DNA of 64,000 nucleotides, from contig NZ_CP146991.1 of the NCBI RefSeq assembly GCF_001941975.2, positions 1,303,501 through 1,367,500 on the forward strand. Direction: 5' to 3'. Positions 1-8,829 of the stretch are shown here, in pieces (position 1 is the stretch's first letter; each line of letters begins with the position of its first letter). The DNA is from Sporomusa sphaeroides DSM 2875 (GTDB lineage: Bacteria; Bacillota; Negativicutes; Sporomusales; Sporomusaceae). The position numbers and the translations under genes are program-made. The notes under the pieces are model-generated. The model worked only from the letters and a program-made list of their open reading frames with translations, was not told the DNA's origin and ran no database searches.

Positions 1-2
1 AT

Positions 3-407
3 ATGGTCGGTGTGGAAAAGAAGAAAATCGATCAATTGAATCCTTGGCTGATTATATTCTATATAGCTGTATCGGTGTCAATTTTTATGTTATTATATAG
101 TATCCCGACCAATAAAATTGTACTGCTTTTACCGCTAAAAGCTTATTTTTACATGTTTGTTCTTTCTATGTTAACCTCACTTTTTGCAGTACTGCTGCTA
201 CAATTGGGCATCAAATATCTGGGGGCTTCTGCAGCGGCGATTTTCAGCTTGTTTGAGCCTGTAACCAGTATAATTTCTGGGGGGATGTTTTTAAACGAGA
301 CAATCACTGTCGGAAAAATTATGGGCTGCATCCTGATTTCTTTTGCGGTTATACTCCTTACCACTAATAAGCAAGTTCAAACGCGTGAAGTTTGTAATGA
401 GGATTAA
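3..407 (+). CDS. EamA/DMT-family permease, C-terminal part
   Basis: Only the C-terminal half of a drug/metabolite transporter superfamily protein is present; the window starts inside the gene, so the ATG at position 3 is probably an internal Met. About four hydrophobic helices are visible, and the last pair carries the small-residue-rich EamA signature (LGASAAAIFSLFEPVTS, then GxMFLNE and a final membrane span). Family members are about 290-300 residues with ten helices arranged as two EamA repeats, so this is the second repeat. Such proteins export or import small metabolites across the inner membrane; the substrate cannot be inferred. A short hairpin with a T-rich tail follows the stop codon, so this is the last gene of its transcript. 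Confidence 0.8.
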   Translation: MVGVEKKKIDQLNPWLIIFYIAVSVSIFMLLYSIPTNKIVLLLPLKAYFYMFVLSMLTSLFAVLLLQLGIKYLGASAAAIFSLFEPVTSIISGGMFLNETITVGKIMGCILISFAVILLTTNKQVQTREVCNED

Positions 408-430
408 AGTCCATCCTTTGGACTTATTTT
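407..430 (+). terminator. Rho-independent terminator after EamA gene
   Basis: A 7-bp stem AAGTCCA/TGGACTT with a 5-nt loop is followed by ATTTTG. It starts at the last base of the stop codon. Confidence 0.6.
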
Positions 431-517
431 GCAGCGGGAAGGGTTGTTGCTCCGTACCAGTAATGCCTTGTGCAGAATGCAGGGGGCATTACAAAGGTTA
501 TCTTGGAGGAAACAAGT

Positions 518-877
518 ATGCGTTTCAATAGGGTATGCAGGGCATGTGAGCGTAGTTTGGACGGAACGTACGGGCGCGCGCCGATTTCATTTAAATATTG
601 TCCGCGCTGCGGTACAGACGGGAATCCTCAGATGAAAACAGTGCAGCATGGATGGCTGCACTGGTGGGGACTGGAATTGCTCTTCACGGCATGGGTAATT
701 GTAGCAAGCGTTTTTCTGGGCAGCGTAATTATGGTGGTGTTTATGGGTGGCATAGGGTATATTGGAAATCGCCTGCTAACCAAGACCTGCAGGCACTGCC
801 GTTCAATCACCAGTGCGATAACGCATACATATTGCCATAACTGCGGGCAGCAGCTGGGCCGGAACTTCCGGGAGTGA
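518..877 (+). CDS. small double zinc-ribbon membrane protein
   Basis: 119-residue protein of unknown function. It has an N-terminal zinc ribbon (CRACERS, then CPRC), one or two central hydrophobic helices (about residues 48-80, rich in Val, Leu, Ile and Gly) and a C-terminal zinc ribbon (CRHC, then CHNCGQQLG). The start chosen is the ATG at 518, preceded by GGAGGA at 505-510 with a 7-nt gap; an upstream in-frame ATG at 470 has no such site. Two CxxC pairs on each side of a membrane segment suggest cytoplasmic zinc-binding heads around a membrane hairpin. It stands alone between the permease and a secreted-protein gene, so context gives no function. Confidence 0.65.
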   Translation: MRFNRVCRACERSLDGTYGRAPISFKYCPRCGTDGNPQMKTVQHGWLHWWGLELLFTAWVIVASVFLGSVIMVVFMGGIGYIGNRLLTKTCRHCRSITSAITHTYCHNCGQQLGRNFRE

Positions 878-884
878 CCATTTG

Positions 885-915
885 CTGGGACAAGGGACCT
901 GTCCCTGTGTCCCAG
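885..915. repeat. GGGACA...TGTCCC dispersed palindrome
   Basis: An imperfect inverted repeat CTGGGACAAGGGAC / GTCCCTGTGTCCCAG with a 2-nt centre. There is no T-tract, so it is not a convincing terminator. Similar GGGAC/GTCCC motifs occur near 18.82, 23.70 and 47.78 kb, always between genes. Confidence 0.5.
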
Positions 916-949
916 GAGAGTAGAATTTGTAATGGGGGAGTTTGATAGT

Positions 950-1885
950 ATGGTAGGATTTTTGCGAAAGCTCAATTGGAGGGGTGCTTTGGTATGGGGA
1001 TTGTTGTTGGTGGTGGTGAACAGTTCTGCTGTTTTTGCCGCTGAAAAACTATCACCGGAAAAGGCGTATTTAAGCGATGTATATAAAAATATGATGGATG
1101 TAACCGGCTTGCATTATGATGTCACGGTCACGGCTGAAACCCCAATGGGGGAAGTGGAAGCTGCCATCAATGGAGAGGCCCGGGAAAAACCGCTGAGCTT
1201 AACCCACGATATAAATATTTGTTACCGTGACGCACTGAATCAAGAAAAAACACTGACGCTAAAGCAGTACATAGAACAAAATCAGGACGATCTGGTGGTA
1301 TATTCATTAAGCAACGAAACCTGGACCAAACAAATTAGGCCGATTGATCCCGCTTTGAATAAAAAGCTTTCAGCAGAGGAAAAGAATTCTGACCGGATGA
1401 ATATGTTGCAGCTGGTGAAAGCGGTAAAGCTGAAAAAGGAAACACCATCCTACAAATATATGGAAATCACTTTGGATAGCATACAACTAAGTGATGCTGT
1501 CAGCGCAGACGCCAAACTAAAAAATCCGCAGGATAAGGAACTGTTGAGCAGGGCTGCGATAGTACGGCTGGGGCTGTTAGCTGTCGGCGATATAAAATAT
1601 ACTATCAAAGTCGATAAAGCGACTAAGCTGGTACAAGAAATAGATATGGATTTGACAGAGCCGGTTCGCAAAGGAGCAGGATTGTTTATGGATTTAATTA
1701 ACCCCAAGGACCGGGCTTTAGTCGAAGATTTTTTAACAAACTCGACGTTGAAGCTGCAGGTAGTTTACTCGCAGTATAATCAGGTAGCTCCGATAGAGAT
1801 TCCTCAGGATGTGCGAGACAACGCAAAAGAACCTGAACCGGCAGACAAGGCTACTCCTGCCAAAAGTGAACACATACTACTATGA
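950..1885 (+). CDS. secreted protein with signal peptide (LolA-like or DUF6612-like)
   Basis: About 311 residues with a clear N-terminal signal peptide: basic start, hydrophobic core GALVWGLLLVVVNSSAVFA and an AxA-type cleavage site before AEKLSPEKAY. The rest is hydrophilic, with alternating strands and helices suggestive of a lipoprotein-carrier (LolA/LppX) type fold, but I recognise no diagnostic motif. The ATG at 950 is preferred because GGGGGAG lies 9 nt upstream; an alternative ATG at 932 adds six residues. No lipobox Cys is seen, so it is probably exported and released or loosely associated. It converges on the vWA gene and shares a bidirectional hairpin with it. Confidence 0.6.
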   Translation: MVGFLRKLNWRGALVWGLLLVVVNSSAVFAAEKLSPEKAYLSDVYKNMMDVTGLHYDVTVTAETPMGEVEAAINGEAREKPLSLTHDINICYRDALNQEKTLTLKQYIEQNQDDLVVYSLSNETWTKQIRPIDPALNKKLSAEEKNSDRMNMLQLVKAVKLKKETPSYKYMEITLDSIQLSDAVSADAKLKNPQDKELLSRAAIVRLGLLAVGDIKYTIKVDKATKLVQEIDMDLTEPVRKGAGLFMDLINPKDRALVEDFLTNSTLKLQVVYSQYNQVAPIEIPQDVRDNAKEPEPADKATPAKSEHILL

Positions 1886-1894
1886 TTTATCAAG

Positions 1895-1928
1895 AAATCC
1901 GTACCGGCGTGATCGCTGGTACGGATTT
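1895..1928. terminator. bidirectional terminator between convergent genes
   Basis: An 11-bp perfect stem AAATCCGTACC/GGTACGGATTT with a 12-nt loop sits between the secreted-protein gene and the vWA gene. The plus side continues into TTTTAT. Confidence 0.75.
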
Positions 1929-1934
1929 TATAAG

Positions 1935-3344
1935 TTAAATATGAATTTTTTCTTGGTCATTCATGGAATAGCCATCTCTGAAGCTAACATGGCTCATATC
2001 CAAAGTGGTATCTTTTGTTTGAACATTTGTAAGCTTTTTAACTGCTCCATAAGCTTTTTTTAATGAAAGGCTGTTTTCTTTCCCGGAAATAACCCACAGG
2101 GTTTTATAGCTCTTTGGTGTTGCCTGGAGCTCATCCTCCCCTTTGCCGTCAGTAAAATACACCAGCAGATCCAGCTTATTAGCATTGGCATATTCAAAGA
2201 CCGGGGTAAATTTAGTGCCACCCCTTATATGGCTTCTCTCTTTTACATCTTTTGCCGATTGGACTTTGTACACCCGTCTAATTTCATTGTCACATTCGAT
2301 AATCGTAAGCTCATGCTTATAATTTTTTACTATCGCGAATACTTCTTTAATGGCTTGCTGAAATTCCTCATCACTAATGCTGCCGCTTATATCAAGCGCA
2401 ACAGCAATTTTTGCCTTATGACTTCTGAGTTGGCCTCGCAAATCCAATCTATCGGGCTGCCGCCTGTTTCTTCGCGTTATCGTCTTCTTTTTATTACTTT
2501 CAACAGTTCCCATTAACCGTTTAAGATAGATGTTCCAGGGCAATTCACCCTTGCTGTTTTTACGCGCTGCCAGCAGGTTTTCCACGTAATTCGGCATACT
2601 GCCTTTTTGAGCATGAATAACAAACTTCTCGGTAAATTCTGTGAGTGTCTTTTCATCGATATCACTGGATTCTTCCCAAATATCATGGGTTTTCTCAGGA
2701 TCATAACCGGTTTCTATTTTTTCAGTTGTATTTTCTTCATCTGCCGTTTCGTCTTTATCTGTCTCCAGTAAGTCTATAGCAGTTTGAAGCTTTTCCACAT
2801 AATATTCAAAAGGTTCAAAGGGCAGGAGCTTTAAAGAATAATTTAGATTTACCCATTCCAATGTAACCGCATAGGGAGGGAGATTATCCAAATAGGTATT
2901 GACTACCAGATTCATTGCCGTATTAATCGCCAATGGGCTATAACCGGCCTTAAATTCTTTTGCTCTTACTAGATGCAGGGATACGATATGGAGGATTTCA
3001 TGCTTAATGGTGGTTTCCATCTGTTTTAGAGTAAGATTCAAAAAAATTAGGGGGTTAAAATAGATAACATAGCAGGCTCCTTTAAAATTCACACCAGTGG
3101 GACTGCTAATATCAAAGCGTATTTCTCTTGTCATTTGCAGCAGAAAATATCCGTAGAAATTATCTTTGTCTTCCATGAGACTTACATTCACTTTATCTAC
3201 CAGGCTAAAAAACTCTTCGCTAAATTCTTGGGGGATATGCAGCTTAGCCTTGGCGTCGCTGCGTTTTTTCTTTAAGAAGGCAGCCGCAATGATATTCGCT
3301 TGTTCATAAAGCCCTGCTGCCAGGGTGTCAAAATAAGTTCCCAT
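1935..3344 (-). CDS. vWA-like metallopeptidase (DUF2201 type)
   Basis: 469-residue cytoplasmic protein. The N-terminal half is a putative zinc metallopeptidase with the HExxH motif HEILH (H115, E116, H119). The C-terminal part is a von Willebrand factor A-like domain with the MIDAS triad DISGS at about 318-322. A charged linker rich in Glu and Asp (about 195-235) separates them. This architecture matches the DUF2201_N/DUF2201 family. It is the last gene of a three-gene minus-strand operon and begins 4 nt after the stop of a MoxR-like AAA+ ATPase. AAA+/vWA pairs such as RavA-ViaA are thought to act as chaperone-like remodelling machines, with the vWA subunit as adaptor. Here the vWA subunit may also be proteolytic; that role is inferred. 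Confidence 0.8.
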   Translation of the reverse strand: MGTYFDTLAAGLYEQANIIAAAFLKKKRSDAKAKLHIPQEFSEEFFSLVDKVNVSLMEDKDNFYGYFLLQMTREIRFDISSPTGVNFKGACYVIYFNPLIFLNLTLKQMETTIKHEILHIVSLHLVRAKEFKAGYSPLAINTAMNLVVNTYLDNLPPYAVTLEWVNLNYSLKLLPFEPFEYYVEKLQTAIDLLETDKDETADEENTTEKIETGYDPEKTHDIWEESSDIDEKTLTEFTEKFVIHAQKGSMPNYVENLLAARKNSKGELPWNIYLKRLMGTVESNKKKTITRRNRRQPDRLDLRGQLRSHKAKIAVALDISGSISDEEFQQAIKEVFAIVKNYKHELTIIECDNEIRRVYKVQSAKDVKERSHIRGGTKFTPVFEYANANKLDLLVYFTDGKGEDELQATPKSYKTLWVISGKENSLSLKKAYGAVKKLTNVQTKDTTLDMSHVSFRDGYSMNDQEKIHI

Positions 3345-3348
3345 ACTA

Positions 3349-4473
3349 TCACCTTATCGAGCTATAGGAGTTAAAATAGGATTCTACAAAGTCTTCATTT
3401 TCTATGGCCTGTTTGTATACTTCAGGATAACTGTTTTTAATATCTTTCATGATTCCGATCATTAAATCTACCGGATAGGTTTTTAAAAACTCAATAAGTC
3501 TGTCAATATAACCGGGGGTGGCGGCAGCATTTTTTATGTTTGCTTCTAAGGCTTTTAGTATATTTTTGGCAGATAGATACAGTCTTGTATGACTTTCGTT
3601 TTTTACTCTTGTTATGATAGATTCCGGCAGAGCATCACAGGCAAAAACATCTTCATACGCTATCAGGAGATTGTAATCTGACTCAACAAAGCTGACAAAT
3701 TCTTCTGCAATGAGTTTTCCTACATTTCCTCTAATAACATTTACAAACACGGCCCTGGGTATGGCTGCTTTTTTCTCTTTGTAAATTTTGTAAATACTGG
3801 AGATTCTTTCATAGCTTCTGGGAGTAGCGTTTATGTCTTCTGTATTTATTTTATGCAAATAATCCGGGAAGGTGGAGATAAACTCTATAACCTTTTGCTC
3901 GATCCCGGCATCGATGGCCCAGGCTAACCACTGCTTGTAATCTGGTTCCATATATAGCCATACAAATCTATTCTCCTGCGCTGCATCCATATCGACAACC
4001 TGGTAATCAAGATCTGAACCATATTTATTTGAAGGATTCATAGCGGCTACTATTTTTACAGATTCATGCAACTTATAATCATTAATTTCCCTGTTTAAGA
4101 TGATGTTCATAAGCTCCTGTTGTACTGTATGCTCACAGCGATTGATTTCGTCGATAAATAGCAGAACAGTCTTGCCTTTAGCTATCTCTTCATCAATTTC
4201 CCGTAGTTTATTATGAACGGCATATACGGTGGTTTTCTTTTCCAGCGCCGCTCCTTTGGCAGTTACTTTTGTATAGGAATCTATGGTTGGCAGACCGCCA
4301 ATTTCACCTTCTTTAAGGAGGTTCCCATTGATAACAATTAAGCTCCAATTATTCATTCTGGCAATTTCCTTGGCCAAAGCCGTTTTTCCTATGCCGCTTT
4401 CACCAATGATTAGAGGTACTTCGCCGGTAGCCAGTACTAAGTCAACACTTTTTAATGTGTCTGTATAATTCAT
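3349..4473 (-). CDS. MoxR-like AAA+ ATPase
   Basis: 374-residue AAA+ protein. Walker A is GESGIGKT at residues 24-31 and Walker B is LLFIDE at 104-109; a sensor-1 Asn lies in the AAMNPSN segment and an arginine-finger region follows. The short N-terminus and the sequence after Walker A are typical of the MoxR/RavA branch. It lies 12 nt downstream of the repeat-protein gene and 4 nt upstream of the vWA metallopeptidase, so the three are very likely co-transcribed. By family analogy it would form a hexamer and use ATP to remodel a target handed over by the vWA partner. The target is unknown; the adjacent solenoid protein is the natural candidate for substrate or adaptor. Confidence 0.85.
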   Translation of the reverse strand: MNYTDTLKSVDLVLATGEVPLIIGESGIGKTALAKEIARMNNWSLIVINGNLLKEGEIGGLPTIDSYTKVTAKGAALEKKTTVYAVHNKLREIDEEIAKGKTVLLFIDEINRCEHTVQQELMNIILNREINDYKLHESVKIVAAMNPSNKYGSDLDYQVVDMDAAQENRFVWLYMEPDYKQWLAWAIDAGIEQKVIEFISTFPDYLHKINTEDINATPRSYERISSIYKIYKEKKAAIPRAVFVNVIRGNVGKLIAEEFVSFVESDYNLLIAYEDVFACDALPESIITRVKNESHTRLYLSAKNILKALEANIKNAAATPGYIDRLIEFLKTYPVDLMIGIMKDIKNSYPEVYKQAIENEDFVESYFNSYSSIR

Positions 4474-4485
4474 TGTATATCGCTC

Positions 4486-5289
4486 CTATATCAGCTTCAG
4501 CTTTTCATCTACAGCTATTTTTTTCGCTTTTTTACTTCCATGTTTATAAATGAACATTAGCTTATCTATTGGCATGATGTCACTATGTTTATCTATAGTG
4601 CTGCAATTTAAAAAATCTCTAACATATTGTTCTTCAACAGCTTCATTTGACAAGGCTGCCTGTAATACCTGCTCTAATTCAGCCTGGGTTATTTCTTTTA
4701 CCACATACTTAATTACTAAGATATTTACTTTCAGAAATTCTATTATTTTATGTTTATCCAAATCATTAATAAAAGTAATAGCCCGCTCGTTATTTTTGAT
4801 TGCTATAAGTTCGGTAGTATGTGTGGGTGAATTTATATAGCGTAGGGCATCATAATTAATTTTTACAGCCTCGGCTTGTACACTTTCGTAAGGTGATTTT
4901 ATAAATTTTATCGAATCGTAATTTTTTCTTACCGCTAATAATTGCAATTCCTCATTGGGATTATTAACATATTTAATAGCCCAGCCGGCTTGATTCAGGG
5001 CTAATCTTACCACCTTATCGGTTGGATTTTTAATATGTTCCAGATTAACCCAGCCATCATTAATAACTTTTATCATCATATCTTCCGTGGGGTTATCGAT
5101 AAATTGAATGGCCCTGGCATTATTGGCGATAGCAGACTCCTGCAGTTCTGTAGTCGGATTCTTGATATATTCCAGCATCAGTCCGTTTTTTTTAACAGCC
5201 AATAATTTCATCTCGTCCGTAGGATTATTTATATAGGCTATCGCTCTGGGATTGTTCGTTATCATTTTAATAAGCTTTGACTCTTCCAT
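4486..5289 (-). CDS. solenoid-repeat protein (DUF4116-like)
   Basis: 267 residues built mainly of about eight tandem repeats of 22-23 residues with the pattern A-x-x-x-I/L-x-(Y/F)-I-x-N-P-T-(D/E)-x-x-x-x-x-A-(V/I)-x-x-N. Examples are AIAYINNPTDEM, MLEYIKNPTTEL, AIQFIDNPTEDM and NLEHIKNPTDKV. This resembles the DUF4116 helical repeats found in other bacteria. There is no signal peptide or membrane span. The last about 70 residues (KEITQAELEQVL onwards) are not repetitive. It is first in the operon with the AAA+ ATPase and vWA metallopeptidase. A protein-binding scaffold or recognition subunit for that machine is a reasonable inference but unproven. Confidence 0.65.
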   Translation of the reverse strand: MEESKLIKMITNNPRAIAYINNPTDEMKLLAVKKNGLMLEYIKNPTTELQESAIANNARAIQFIDNPTEDMMIKVINDGWVNLEHIKNPTDKVVRLALNQAGWAIKYVNNPNEELQLLAVRKNYDSIKFIKSPYESVQAEAVKINYDALRYINSPTHTTELIAIKNNERAITFINDLDKHKIIEFLKVNILVIKYVVKEITQAELEQVLQAALSNEAVEEQYVRDFLNCSTIDKHSDIMPIDKLMFIYKHGSKKAKKIAVDEKLKLI

Positions 5290-5414
5290 ACGGTTTCTTT
5301 CCTTTTATCATTATTTTTTGCAGGTAATTTAATTTTAACTGTCTAAATAGGATAATTATACCACTGTATAAAAATAGGGTCTAGTAATCAAAACCTATTG
5401 TTATTGCAGAAAAA

Positions 5415-5534
5415 ATGGGCCATAATATTAATGGCAATGACTATTTAGTAATCCAAGGAGTAGATATGACTGAAAAGGAAAAGGCGCAGAACGTAACCGC
5501 ATGGTCTATAACCTTGGGGAAAAGCATCCATTGA
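5415..5534 (+). pseudogene. short ORF or gene remnant, 39 codons
   Basis: A 39-codon reading frame lies in the 370-bp gap between the repeat-protein operon and the GNAT/cNMP gene. It begins MGHNINGNDYL. An internal Met is preceded by CAAGGAG, and a strong plus-strand terminator follows about 40 nt later. I recognise no family. It may be a small expressed peptide or the tail of a lost gene. The rest of the gap (5290-5414) shows only AT-rich sequence. Confidence 0.3.
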
Positions 5535-5576
5535 GAATCGTAAAGCTAAATGTCATTCGGCTCTGTAGAGAAAGGC

Positions 5577-5624
5577 AAAACCGTCATTACACTTGATATG
5601 ACAAGTGTAATGACGGTTTTTTTA
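5577..5624 (+). terminator. strong Rho-independent terminator
   Basis: A 19-bp perfect stem beginning AAAACCGTCATTACACTTG, with a 6-nt loop, runs into a T-run on the plus strand. On the minus strand the run is only four T, but it could also end the convergent gene that stops at 5659. Confidence 0.85.
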
Positions 5625-5658
5625 GGATACTAACCTGTAAAAATGCTTGGAGTTAAAC

Positions 5659-6828
5659 TCATTTAATACGAGCTAGTTTTTTCTTGCTATTGATAATACT
5701 TTTGACGACCTTGTGGGCAATTTCCGGGTGGGAACGATAAAACTTTTGAAAAGCAATACCGGATAATGCTAGTATTTCTGTAGAACTAGTAGCTGCTATG
5801 TCTTCCGTGTGTGTATTTTGCTCGGTTAATCCGTTTGCCCCGAAATGCTGACCGGGTGTGACGTATTCCTTATTTGGGCGCTTAACAGTTAATGACTTTA
5901 ATTTGCCGGAAATTAATATATTATAGGTGTAACTAACATCGCCTTGAAAAGTAATAATATCGTCCGGATCGCACTTCACCAAAATTCCGCAATTGTGAAG
6001 GAGTTTTTTTGCTTCTGTTTCAGATAAATTCTGCAGTAAGGTTATTCCTGCCGTTGGTGGACAATGCAAGCGTTTGCACAAAATGCTCCATAATTCTTCC
6101 TCTGTAGTCAGTTGACTATTAATAATAGAGAAATTACCAGTGAAAGCGGTATCAAACCATTCAATAGCTTTGGTATTTAATGATTGTCTTTTCCTTGCTA
6201 TGCGAAAAAGAGGGGAACGTAATTTACGTAGATGCTCAACGTCATCTATAAGCATAGCAAGCGGGACTAACAGGCCATAGCCAGGGTCAAGAAAATTTTT
6301 ATAATATCTGCGGAAGCCTAGTTGCTCATAGAGCCGCAGTAAATGAAAGTTGCAGGCGCCTAAGAGAAATTGGACTTGTTCATAACAACAAATTTCATAG
6401 CATTTTGCCATAAACAAATATAATGCAGGCGAACTTCGATGAGCGGGAGTGACCATTACTTTTGTTGCATAGGCAATTTTATGACTACCATGTTCAATAA
6501 TACCATTATTAAATGTATCCAGAGCTAAAAACTCGATTATTTTTTGTGGAAAGTTTGCCATGGTGCCGATATTGATTCGATAAGTGGCAATTATCTCTGA
6601 ACCAACTTTAGCATATAACAATATCGCCCATTCATCCAGTTCATCATATAAAAGCTTATTATCATGATCAGCCGCTACAAGATGCTTAGACATTTCCTCT
6701 ACATAGATTTGATAGCGAAAGTGGTATATTGCCCTCTTTTCTGCCGGGGTTTTAGCTACGCAAATTTCAATTGAATTCTCAGCGATTATTGTTGAGCAGG
6801 AATTTGTTTTTTCATTATTGGTTATCAT
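5659..6828 (-). CDS. GNAT/FeeM-like acyltransferase fused to cNMP-binding domain
   Basis: 389 residues. Residues about 15-215 resemble the FeeM/autoinducer-synthase branch of N-acyltransferases: an FRYQIYVEEM segment, YDELDEWA, an ATYRIN core strand, then a helix with RLYEQLGFRRYY. Residues about 255-385 form a cyclic-nucleotide-binding (CAP_ED) barrel, seen in ISGKLKSLTV and VTPGQHFGANGL, but without the CRP-type helix-turn-helix. The architecture suggests an acyltransferase, such as an N-acyl amino acid synthase, under allosteric control by a nucleotide or other small effector. The conserved phosphate-binding Arg of true cAMP sites is not obvious, so the ligand may not be cAMP. It is monocistronic. 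Confidence 0.7.
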   Translation of the reverse strand: MITNNEKTNSCSTIIAENSIEICVAKTPAEKRAIYHFRYQIYVEEMSKHLVAADHDNKLLYDELDEWAILLYAKVGSEIIATYRINIGTMANFPQKIIEFLALDTFNNGIIEHGSHKIAYATKVMVTPAHRSSPALYLFMAKCYEICCYEQVQFLLGACNFHLLRLYEQLGFRRYYKNFLDPGYGLLVPLAMLIDDVEHLRKLRSPLFRIARKRQSLNTKAIEWFDTAFTGNFSIINSQLTTEEELWSILCKRLHCPPTAGITLLQNLSETEAKKLLHNCGILVKCDPDDIITFQGDVSYTYNILISGKLKSLTVKRPNKEYVTPGQHFGANGLTEQNTHTEDIAATSSTEILALSGIAFQKFYRSHPEIAHKVVKSIINSKKKLARIK

Positions 6829-6990
6829 ATTTTTCTCTCCTCGTAATAGTTTTTGACGCAGAAACTTTTTATTAAGGATTACGTCTTCATAACCGTCACC
6901 CCCTTAATTAAGGGTTACAGAGAAAAGGGGATAACTCCTGTAATTAATGTAAAAGAATGGAGAATATTGCAAGAATATAGGGTTTTATGG

Positions 6991-7037
6991 GAATATAAAA
7001 AGCCCTTTTTCAGTTATTTACTCACTGAAAAAGGGCT
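6991..7037 (-). terminator. terminator of the PAS histidine kinase gene
   Basis: A 14-bp stem AGCCCTTTTTCAGT/ACTGAAAAAGGGCT is followed on the minus strand by TTTTATATTC. A separate perfect palindrome CCCTTAATTAAGGG lies at 6901-6914 and is unexplained. Confidence 0.8.
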
Positions 7038-7054
7038 GAGAAAATTTTGCGTTT

Positions 7055-8722
7055 TTACGGAGCGGGTGGATTAAAATTCACGAAAAAAGTAGTTCCTGTG
7101 TCACTGGTATCAATTTGTATACTGGCATTATGCCGGTGGGCTATTTGGTAACAAATTGGCAGCCCTAAGCCTGTGCCTGTATCCTTAGTCGTAAAGAATG
7201 GTGTACCCAAGTGTTCTAGTATATGCGGCGGTATTTCCGAGCCTTGGTCACTAATGGATAAAACAGCTTTGTTATCTGCAAGGACCGTACCAATAACCAG
7301 GTTCCCGCCTAGCGGCATTGCTTCAATACCATTACGTACTAGATTCAGTAACAATTGACGGATTTCATTTTCGTCCAACGGCAATTCGGGAATATCGCTA
7401 AGGTCAAGAGTCACATATACTTTGGAGGAATTAGCGTCTGCCTGGATCAAAGGGAATAATGCTTTAATGATATGATTTAACGAGCATTTTTTTAAACTAA
7501 CAAATTTTTCATGGGACAGGGAAAGGTATTCCCGGATAATACTATTGGCTCTGTCTATTTCCTCAATCATTAATTCAAATTTTTCTTTATCGGTTTGATA
7601 CTTTTCCTTTCGGCCCAGTACCTGCAGGTAGCCGCGCACGGTGGTCATGGGATTTCTGATTTCATGAGCGACAGTTGCCGCCATACTGCCCACCATATGC
7701 ATCCTGTCAAAGGCTGAGGCCATTTGTTCCAGTTTTTTTCGTTGCGTGATATCGCGGATAATACCTTCCAATGCCATGAGCCGGCCTTGTTCATCATAGA
7801 TCGGGACACATTTCTGCTCAATCCAGATGGTGCTTTTATCTTCTCTCAACACGCGTATTGTCAGTGGAGTCTCGACAGAGTACGGCAGATTGTTGATGAA
7901 ATTGTTCAGAAGGGCTCTATCATCAGGATGTACCAATTTGAAGATTAATTTATTATCAGCATAATAGTTTTCAGGGGGATAACCGGTGACTGTCAAAACC
8001 GAGGGGCTTATATATTCGAGGGCGGCTTCAGGAGATAGGCGATAATAATAGATTACGTCAATAGCGTTTTCGGCTAATAGTTGATATTGAATTTCTTTGT
8101 TGGATAAGTCAGTTCGGGTTTTTTCGAAAAATAATATCAAGGTTCCGATAGCAATGACCAGGCGCACTGTTCCGCCCAGAACATAGCACAAGGGAACATA
8201 CCATGAGCCATTAACAGTAAAAGGAAAGATAAAATTCAGAAGACCCATGAGAATATAAGCCCAGCCGACAACCAAGCGGCCAAACCTTGGTGCCTTAAGA
8301 TGGCGTATATAAAGGAACCCAATCCATATGAGGGCAAAGCAGCCGGCATAGACGGGAAACAATAATTTATAAGGTAAGGTGGGAGCTAGAACATTCAATG
8401 CGGAACTTGCAATGAGAATACCGGCAGTGCCATAAACCCACCATTTACTAAGCGGCTTGTTTATGAGACTATAAGTACTCCAAACAATCATCAAAATAAA
8501 GAGCAAAGATATCGTTTGATATAGTGATAATCCCCAAACTGACAGTTTCCAGGGAACTAATCCGGAATCCAAAATAACGTACCGTAAGAGCAGGATAAGC
8601 CAGCCGATGGCCCATATAACCATATAGCGCACGCGGTATAACGCATACAGATATATGCAAACTAGAATTATGGCAAGCGTTCCAACTAGTGAACTCATAA
8701 CGGACAAATAAATATAATCCAT
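7055..8722 (-). CDS. membrane PAS sensor histidine kinase (sporulation-kinase-like)
   Basis: 555 residues. Residues 1-200 contain about seven membrane helices; a PAS domain spans about 210-330 (ending GIIRDITQRKKLEQ). HisKA has phospho-acceptor His at 353 (AHEIRNPMTTVRGY), and HATPase_c has N, G1 (DQGSEIPPH) and G2 (TGTGLGLPI) boxes. The HEIRNP H-box and layout resemble the PAS kinases of sporulation phosphorelays such as KinB/KinC types. No response regulator is adjacent, which is also typical of such orphan kinases. The sensed signal is unknown; the 7-helix N-terminus suggests a membrane or lipid-soluble ligand. It probably feeds a phosphorelay; the assignment to sporulation is inference. 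Confidence 0.85.
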   Translation of the reverse strand: MDYIYLSVMSSLVGTLAIILVCIYLYALYRVRYMVIWAIGWLILLLRYVILDSGLVPWKLSVWGLSLYQTISLLFILMIVWSTYSLINKPLSKWWVYGTAGILIASSALNVLAPTLPYKLLFPVYAGCFALIWIGFLYIRHLKAPRFGRLVVGWAYILMGLLNFIFPFTVNGSWYVPLCYVLGGTVRLVIAIGTLILFFEKTRTDLSNKEIQYQLLAENAIDVIYYYRLSPEAALEYISPSVLTVTGYPPENYYADNKLIFKLVHPDDRALLNNFINNLPYSVETPLTIRVLREDKSTIWIEQKCVPIYDEQGRLMALEGIIRDITQRKKLEQMASAFDRMHMVGSMAATVAHEIRNPMTTVRGYLQVLGRKEKYQTDKEKFELMIEEIDRANSIIREYLSLSHEKFVSLKKCSLNHIIKALFPLIQADANSSKVYVTLDLSDIPELPLDENEIRQLLLNLVRNGIEAMPLGGNLVIGTVLADNKAVLSISDQGSEIPPHILEHLGTPFFTTKDTGTGLGLPICYQIAHRHNASIQIDTSDTGTTFFVNFNPPAP

Positions 8723-8829
8723 AAAATCTCCTATAAAGAGTTAATAAATTACATTTTTATTCTCTATAATAATATTGAGTTCCTTCTTTTATGGATAATT
8801 TATACATTCCTTGGGAGGAAACAAAAGGA

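Noticed and set aside
6853-7074. 73-residue plus-strand frame between two minus-strand genes
   Set aside because: It spans the histidine kinase terminator and has no ribosome site or recognisable sequence.
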